Positions 53,669-60,000 of a stretch of 60,000 nt of DNA are shown here, in pieces. The notes below the pieces were generated by a model. That model saw only the letters and a program-made list of their open reading frames with translations, was not told where the DNA came from and ran no database searches. How positions within the stretch are numbered: the first letter of the stretch is position 1; each line of letters starts with the position of its first letter. The translations under genes were made by a program, and so were the position numbers. Source of the stretch: Tubulanus polymorphus (taxonomy: Eukaryota > Nemertea > Palaeonemertea > Tubulaniformes > Tubulanidae); the NCBI RefSeq assembly GCF_964204645.1, contig NC_134032.1, forward strand, positions 13,946,275 through 14,006,274, read 5' to 3'.

Positions 53669-53942
53669 GTAAGTTTCAATTTTATAATTAAGCGTCATTC
53701 GTTTCCCGTGTATTCCCTCGTAGATGATCCTTTCTTAACATCAACTTTAATCCATTAGCACTCAGGAATTGCACTTAACTTAATGTAAGATATTTATGCT
53801 AATGACGTCAAAATCATTTTTCATATACAGATATCTATATAAACCTGTCCAGTTTTTATGTCTACTGTGTTTAACGTTTGCTGCTGAATATGAAATATAA
53901 AAAAAAAAAACTTACTGAATTTTCTTTCTTTTATTGCAACAG

Positions 53943-53969
53943 AAACCAACAGCAGCAGCACCGAAGGAA
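53943..53969 (+). CDS. exon 21 copy: KPTAAAPKE
   Basis: 27 nt, acceptor attgcaacag, donor gtaag. Confidence 0.65.
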
Positions 53970-54230
53970 GTAAGTCAGCATTTTTCTGTATCATGGATTT
54001 TCTGTCGTGTTCATTTCTATCTGACAGCCAATGTATTTCATACCGGGAACAAAGTCATAAAAATTCTCCTGTTCGTTTTATTGAATAACGTTACGGAATC
54101 AAAACAATATCTATAACGAAGCATCCGTCACTTAGAACTCATTTATTACGTATATTGATACCTACGTGTGCTACTGAACATAAAATAACAAAACTAAAAT
54201 TAATTCTCTTTTTTTCTTTCATGGCATCAG

Positions 54231-54263
54231 TGCAAACAAATAACAACAACAACAACGAAAGAA
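54231..54263 (+). CDS. exon 22 copy: CKQITTTTTKE
   Basis: 33 nt, acceptor catggcatcag, donor gtaagt. Confidence 0.65.
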
Positions 54264-54440
54264 GTAAGTTTTGGCCATGTTTTTAGTTTTCGCTCATCGC
54301 TGACATTACTGATATCTTTCCTCGCAGTCTTAAATCGGCTCCACTCAATTTCTCTCATGAAATGTTTTCCATGTTCGAACTACACGTGATCATGAACTTG
54401 AAAAATGATTAAATCTAAATGTTGCTCGTTTATTTTATAG

Positions 54441-54473
54441 GTCACCAGAAAGCGACAACGATCCGTCGATGAG
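54441..54473 (+). CDS. second exon 23 copy: VTRKRQRSVDE
   Basis: 33 nt, acceptor ttttatag, donor gtcag. Confidence 0.65.
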
Positions 54474-54609
54474 GTCAGTTTGAATTCGTGTAGATTATTA
54501 TCATTGTGGTTCAATATAGATTACGACTATCTGAAAGTTGAGATTTACTAAAGAAATGTGTATCAAAATTCTGAATGTTGATTTCAACTTTTTTAAAAAT
54601 ATTTTACAG

Positions 54610-54642
54610 CAACCTGTAAGCCCGAAAATTCGGCGAGACGAG
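54610..54642 (+). CDS. second exon 24 copy: QPVSPKIRRDE
   Basis: 33 nt, acceptor attttacag, donor gtaagt. Last recognisable exon of the paralogue; the inverted-repeat element at 54752 follows within 110 bp and no terminal exon is seen. Confidence 0.65.
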
Positions 54643-54751
54643 GTAAGTTTCAATTTCATTAAATCATTTTCGATATTGATGTTCAATATTGATAACCTTG
54701 ATAGCCCTGTTTCATCTGTATATCAATGATCAGCGTGCAGCACAAACACAG

Positions 54752-55503
54752 GGGCGGATCTAGGCCCAAATTCAAGGGGTAGCACTCATTCAAGAGGGCA
54801 CCTGCCCGGATTTGTATTACCACGGGGAGGTGAGCACCGAAGGTCGAAGCCACCAAGGGGTTTAGAATCAGTTTAAAATTTGAAGCCCAGCTATCAGAGC
54901 ATCTGAGGCATCAAAATAGCAAAAAATACCCTTGTCTGAATTTTAGGCAATATCAAACCACTTTCAGTATTTATTGCAATTTGAATGTGCCTATTTTAGA
55001 ATGTGATAGTTATTTAGTCATTTTTGAGCCGACTATTTTTTGAGCCCTTTTCTGAATTTTTATGAACGTGCCCTTTTGGCAATACAATGTGCCTTTGGGA
55101 TTTTTTTTGGCAATTTGAACGTGCCGAGTCATTGAGTCGTGCCCTGTCAGAGCACCTCAGTACGGTAATATGATTGAATGCGCCCTCATTTTGGAGATTA
55201 ATTCTGCCCATAGCAGGATTTTTCAAACTATTTTTGGGGCCCTTTTCTGAATTTTTGGCAAATTGCCCTTTTTCGCAACATAACATGCCCTTTTTCGCTA
55301 TATAACGTGCCATTTTTTGCAATATAACGTGCCCTTTTTGGCAATAATTCAAATTCAAATTTATTTCATAGGTCCGGACGTCGGATTTTGCGGGCGCTGT
55401 AGCGGGCCGACGGTATTTTCATGAGAATCTTTTTGAAAAAGGCACTTGACAAATTCAAGGGGTCGCACGTGCAGCAGGTGCGACCCCCTGTATCCGCCCC
55501 TGG
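54752..55503. mobile_element. terminal-inverted-repeat element, copy B (inverted)
   Basis: Inverted copy of 41384-42146, ends 'caggggcggatctagg' and 'tgtatccgcccctg'. No matching target duplication at its flanks. Short minus-strand frames (55014-55358, 55361-55609) are not kept in copy A. Confidence 0.8.
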
Positions 55504-55935
55504 ATAGATGCCCTATATATGACTGAGCTAATAGGACAGACTTGACTGCCCTGTTTTCTGTTTTACGAGAGTATGAACAGGTATTGCAGAAAAAGTAGCT
55601 ATCCCACAAGATAAGATAAGCGTGTGTTATTACTTCTCAGCTACAAGATTTGTATCATTCTAGCCGGCCCAACGTTTTTAATCAAAGTTTTCGGCAGAAA
55701 AATGCGACGCAAACACAAAAAGGTAATGTGGATAAAGAACAGTCCTATTGAAGGGATCAATCTTAACACAGAAGGATCAATCTAACAGAAGGAATTGATC
55801 TATCGCCATAAAGAAATTCCCGCTTCCAAAGAAGTCAGTCTAACATAAACTTCCAGCGACACATAAACGACAGGTAATGTGTAGGAAAAAAAGGGGACAT
55901 CAGTCTTACCAGAGAAATCAGTTTTATTTAAGATT
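55504..55935. other. no gene; run-in to satellite
   Basis: From about 55745 loose 'ggaatcaatctaacagaagg'-type units appear, becoming regular after 55970. Confidence 0.5.
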
Positions 55936-58110
55936 TTGCTTTCAATCAAAGATCAGTCTTACCAAAGGAAACACTGGAAATTGATCTCATCAAAGGAATA
56001 GATCCCACTGCAAGAACTGGTCTTTCCAGAGAAATGGATTTTTACCAAGGAAAAGATCGCACTGCAAGAATTGGTCTTTCCAGAAAAATGGAGTTTACCA
56101 AGGAATACATCGCACTGCAAGAATTGGTCTTTCCAGAGAAATGGATTTTACCAAGGAATAGATCGCACTGCAAGAATTGGTCTTTCCAGAGAAATTGATT
56201 TTACCAAGGAAAAGATCGCACTGCAAGAATAGGTCTTTCCAGAGAAATGGATTTTTACCAAGGAATAGATCCCACTGCAAGAACTGGTCTTACCAGAGAA
56301 ATGGATTTTACCAAGGAATAGATCGCACTGCAAGAATTGGTCTTTCCAGAGAAATGGATTTTACCATGGAATAGATTGCACTGCAAGAATTGGTCTTTCC
56401 AGAGAAATGGATTTTTACCAAGAAATAGATCGCACTGCAAGAATTGGTCTTTCCAGAGAAATTGATTTTACCAAGGAAAAGATCGCACTGCAAGAATAGG
56501 TCTTTCCAGAGAAATGGATTTTTACCAAGGAATAGATCGCACTGCAAGAATTGGTCTTTCCAGAGAAATGGATTTTACCATGGAATAGATCGCACTGCAA
56601 GAATTCGTTTTACCAGAGAAATGGATTTTACCAAGGAATAGATCGCACTGCAAGAATTGGTCTTTCCAGAGAAATGGATTTTACCATGGAAAAGATCGCA
56701 CTGCAAGAATTCGTTTTACCAGAGAAATGGATTTTACCAAGGAATAGATCGCACTGCAAGAATTGGTCTTTCCAGAGAAATGGATTTTACCATGGAATAG
56801 ATTGCACTGCAAGAATTGGTCTTTCCAGAGAAATGGATTTTTACCAAGAAATAGATCGCACTGCAAGAATTGGTCTTTCCAGAGAAATGGATTTTTACCA
56901 AGGAATAGATCGCACTGCAAGAATTGGTCTTTCCGGAGAAATGGATTTTACCAAGGAACAGATCGCACTGCAAGAACTGGTCTTACCAGAGAAATGGATT
57001 TTACCAAGTAACAGATCGCACTGCAAGAATTGGTCTTACCAGAGAAATGGATTTTTACCAAGGAATAGATCGCACTGCAAGAATTGGTCTTTCCGGAGAA
57101 ATGGATTTTACCAAGGAACAGATCGCACTGCAAGAACTGGTCTTACCAGAGAAATGGATTTTACCAAGTAACAGATCGCACTGCAAGAATTGGTCTTACC
57201 AGAGAAATGGATTTTTACCAAGGAATAGATCGCACTGCAAGAACTGGTCTTACCAGAGAAATGGATTTTACCAAGGAACAGATCGCACTGCAAGAATTGG
57301 TCTTACCAGAGAAATGGATTTTTACCAAGGAATAGATCGCACTGCAAGAATTTGTCTTACCAGAGAAATGGATTTTACCAAGGAACAGATTGCACTGCAA
57401 GAATTGGTCTTACCAGATAAATGGATTTTACCAAGGAACAGATCGCACTGCAAGAATTGGTCTTACCAGAGAAATGGATTTTACCAAGGAATAGATCGCA
57501 CTGCAAGAATTGGTCTTACCAGATAAATGGATTTTACCAAGGAACAGATCGCACTGCAAGAATTGGTCTTACCAGAGAAATGGATTTTACCAAGGAATAG
57601 ATCGCACTGCAAGAATTGGTCTTACCAGAGAAATGGATTTTACCAAGGAATAGATCGCACTGCAAGAATTGGTCTTACCAGAGAAATGGATTTTACCAAG
57701 GAACAGATCGCACTGCAAGAATTGGTCTTACCAGAGAAATGGATTTTACCAAGGAATAGATCGCACTGCAAGAATTGGTCTTACCAGAGAAATGGATTTT
57801 ACCAAGGAATAGATCGCACTGCAAGAATTCGTTTTACCAGAGAAATGGATTTTACCAAGGAACAGATCGCACTGCAAGAATTGGTCTTACCAGATAAATG
57901 GATTTTACCAAGGAACAGATCGCACTGCAAGAATTGGTCTTACCAGAGAAATGGATTTTACCAAGGAACAGATTGCACTGCAAGAATTGGTCTTACCAGA
58001 GAAATGGATTTTACCAAGGAATAGATCGCACTGCAAGAATTCGTTTTACCAGAGAAATAGATTTTACCAAGGAACAGATCGCACTGCAAGAATTGGTCTT
58101 GAACTTGTTT
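55936..58110. repeat. 53-bp satellite, ~40 copies
   Basis: Units of 'ggaatagatcgcactgcaag' plus 'aattggtcttaccagagaaa' plus 'tggattttaccaa'; some units are 54 bp with an extra t. Variants (ctttcc/cttacc, atggaata/aaggaaca) fall into local groups, indicating turnover of multi-unit blocks. Both strands are open over long stretches (up to 206 codons), which is a property of the repeat. Confidence 0.95.
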
Positions 58111-58565
58111 TTTACTAAAGAAATTTATCGATCTTAACGAAGAAATTGCTCTTATTCAAAGGAAAGATTTGGTCTTACCAAAGGAATCTGTCGATCTTAA
58201 TTGCTGCCCAGAAGTTATCAAAGGAATCAATCTTACAGAACGAATCAATCTTACTAGAGGAATCAACTCAAAGGCATTCTGTATTGTAGAACTCAACAGT
58301 GGAATTTATGTCCACAACGGTGGAACTGGATCAAGGATAGTTTTGTTGAAAAATTCTTGAAGGACACGAAAAACAACTTTTTTTCTAATCAGCTACCTAG
58401 GATTCACATATTTTTTTACCTTAAAATTCAGGGGCCGTTTTATACACGTGTGTTTAGTTTAATTGGAAAACTCTTTAAATCAAAAACATTTTGCGTCAGG
58501 CCCTGTATCTACCAGTCTTAACACACAGAAGAAAATTAAAAAATGGTGGAGATAATGAATAGCTT
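58111..58565. other. satellite edge and unique sequence, no gene
   Basis: Degenerate 'aaggaatc.atctta' units to about 58270, then nothing recognised. Confidence 0.45.
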
Positions 58566-58569
58566 AGCT

Positions 58570-59400
58570 GCTTAGCTAGATTTAGCCTGGAAGCTTTATT
58601 GATTTTCTACCCCTAGCTACGTATAAAGCTCGAGTCTAAATTCAAAACTTCATTTCAAAGACTTGGTTAGGCCTAGTTTAAAAACAAAATGGCCGCCGGG
58701 CTGAAGAGGTAGGAGGTAGGGAGAGGAGATCGCCGCCGACGGGGCTTTGTTTCTTCAGTTTTCTTCTGCCGTTCGTTCGACCATCTCATTTTCAACCAGT
58801 CACTGCTGTGATGATATTCTCCTGCAGAAATTTGAGATCTCAAAAAGATCGACCTCAAAAATATCGGCGACGATCAGGATTGAGGAGACTGGGAGCGGGA
58901 TGGATGCGGAAAGTTGGAATATCATGCTTACATAAAAAGTTGACGATCAGAATCTATGTCTGCGCCGACCAAACGATCTCTTCTGTGATATTGGCCGCAA
59001 TATCTACCGCTAAACGATCCGATTTAACGGATGTTGAGTGATTTAAATCGGAAAAATATCGCCATCACGTTTACTCGTCTTCCTCGATATGCGTGTATGC
59101 TAATGCGCGCAACGTGCGAGCCAATCACCGTGACGGAAACAATAGGAGTCCAATCAGTGAAACGGAGACGAAGGATCCATCCAATCACCGTAGAGACAAT
59201 GAGACGCCGGACCACGTGGTGTGTTTGAATCAGCTGAGTTTTTGGAAAGCACGGGATCGATATTGGACCGAACCGACGAAATGATATATCAGTATCAATT
59301 TCTACTGAAATATCAATTTAATTCTCAAAAAGAGAGTATAATATCAATTTGTTACGTAATTTGTAATTTCAGTATCGGTTTTAACCACTGGGGGTTCAAG
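58570..59400. repeat. CpG-rich segment, second copy
   Basis: Direct copy of 40440-41265 with small indels. Keeps the YY1-like AAAATGGCCGCC, gagccaatcacc and accacgtggt motifs. The MAAGLKR frame stops at TAG. Confidence 0.6.
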
Positions 59401-60000
59401 TTCGGGAGAGACTAAGAATTGATCGACATTGAAGACCCTCCAAACTGGCATCTTTAGCCCTGATGGGCTTCATTGTTTCCATTCATTAGCATTAGTATCA
59501 TTAGCCATATAAATGTTGGTTAAATCATGGTGGCGAAATTTAGGTATTGTAGATGTTATCGTCACGTAGTGAATCTTTTAGAAAAAAATGCCCTATTTTG
59601 TAAGGCTGAAAAAATTCGAAATGAATTTACAAACTTTTCAAATGTTTTATCAGGCAAAATTGCTCGAGCGTACGCCTCCAAACAATATTAGTTTTCTCAA
59701 TCGTGCACATTGAGTTAAAGCAAATCGTTCAAAATGACGTTTACCGTGTGCATCGGGGTTAGTTGCTATAACGTGCCTCTTTTTGAAAAAAGTTCCCATT
59801 TTTCTATGGTGAGGCAGTCATTCAAAATTGGACCCTGGATCCGCCTCTGCATGGTATTAGAATGTTGAGAGTTTAATGAATAACTAGCTAAAAGACCGTT
59901 AGCGCTATGCTTGCCACCCTTGGCTTCTGGCCAAGCCTTGAATAGCGTCAGAGCCGTAGGTCACCAGTCCTAACAATATCTATAAAATTGTTTCAACCCC
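59401..60000. other. no gene recognised
   Basis: One 'cctggatccgcctctg' end of the 'caggggcggat' family at about 59825; otherwise nothing supported. Confidence 0.4.

Noticed and set aside
56551-57526. 200-codon plus-strand frames and many minus-strand ones
   Set aside because: All are translations of the 53-bp satellite; frames change wherever a 54-bp unit occurs.

Overview
The window is AT-rich animal DNA: short exons with GT-AG introns, many minisatellites and many short inverted-repeat transposons. It fits a marine invertebrate, perhaps a mollusc or another lophotrochozoan, but no gene here fixes the taxon. There is no bacterial-style gene, rRNA, convincing tRNA or CRISPR array.

The main content is one previously unrecognised gene on the minus strand, running from an ATG at 36024 down to a TAG at 15274. 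I could assemble 35 coding exons by reading acceptor and donor sites on the minus strand. Thirty are 24-54 nt long. Every one from exon 1 to exon 31 is a multiple of 3 and sits in phase 0. The last four exons use other phases (46, 66, 236 and 468 nt), and these also join in frame. The predicted protein is about 662 residues. It has repeated Ala/Thr/Pro-rich microexons, many short basic nuclear-localisation-like clusters (PKRK, KRRR, KRKLKV, SPKRAR, RLRRRR), an acidic Glu-Pro stretch, and two segments that look like degenerate vigilin-type KH RNA/DNA-binding domains (exons 13-14 and 33-34). Its function is unknown.

Two sets of plus-strand relatives flank it. At 6.2-10.6 kb are scrambled, mostly broken copies of the 3' exons, including a tandem array of exon 34. 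At 48.5-54.7 kb is a rearranged paralogue with intact splice sites. In its upstream half the two KH exons are fused without the intron and alternate with 115-bp repeats whose translation resembles the histone H2A N-terminal tail. The locus therefore appears to have grown by repeated duplication and inversion of exon-plus-intron units.

Layout: 1-270, a 28-bp minisatellite; 0.5-4.96 kb, a ~39-bp satellite with a ~1.62-kb higher-order period; 6.2-10.6 kb, broken 3' exon copies (+); 11.3-15.1 kb, minisatellites and a polypurine tract; 15.3-36.0 kb, the micro-exon gene (-); 36-48.5 kb, inverted-repeat elements, a 29-bp minisatellite and no supported gene; 48.5-54.7 kb, the paralogue (+); 54.75-55.5 kb, a terminal-inverted-repeat element; 55.9-58.1 kb, a 53-bp satellite; 58.57-59.4 kb, a CpG-rich segment duplicated from 40.44-41.26 kb. 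All gene models come from reading the sequence alone, without transcripts or database searches.
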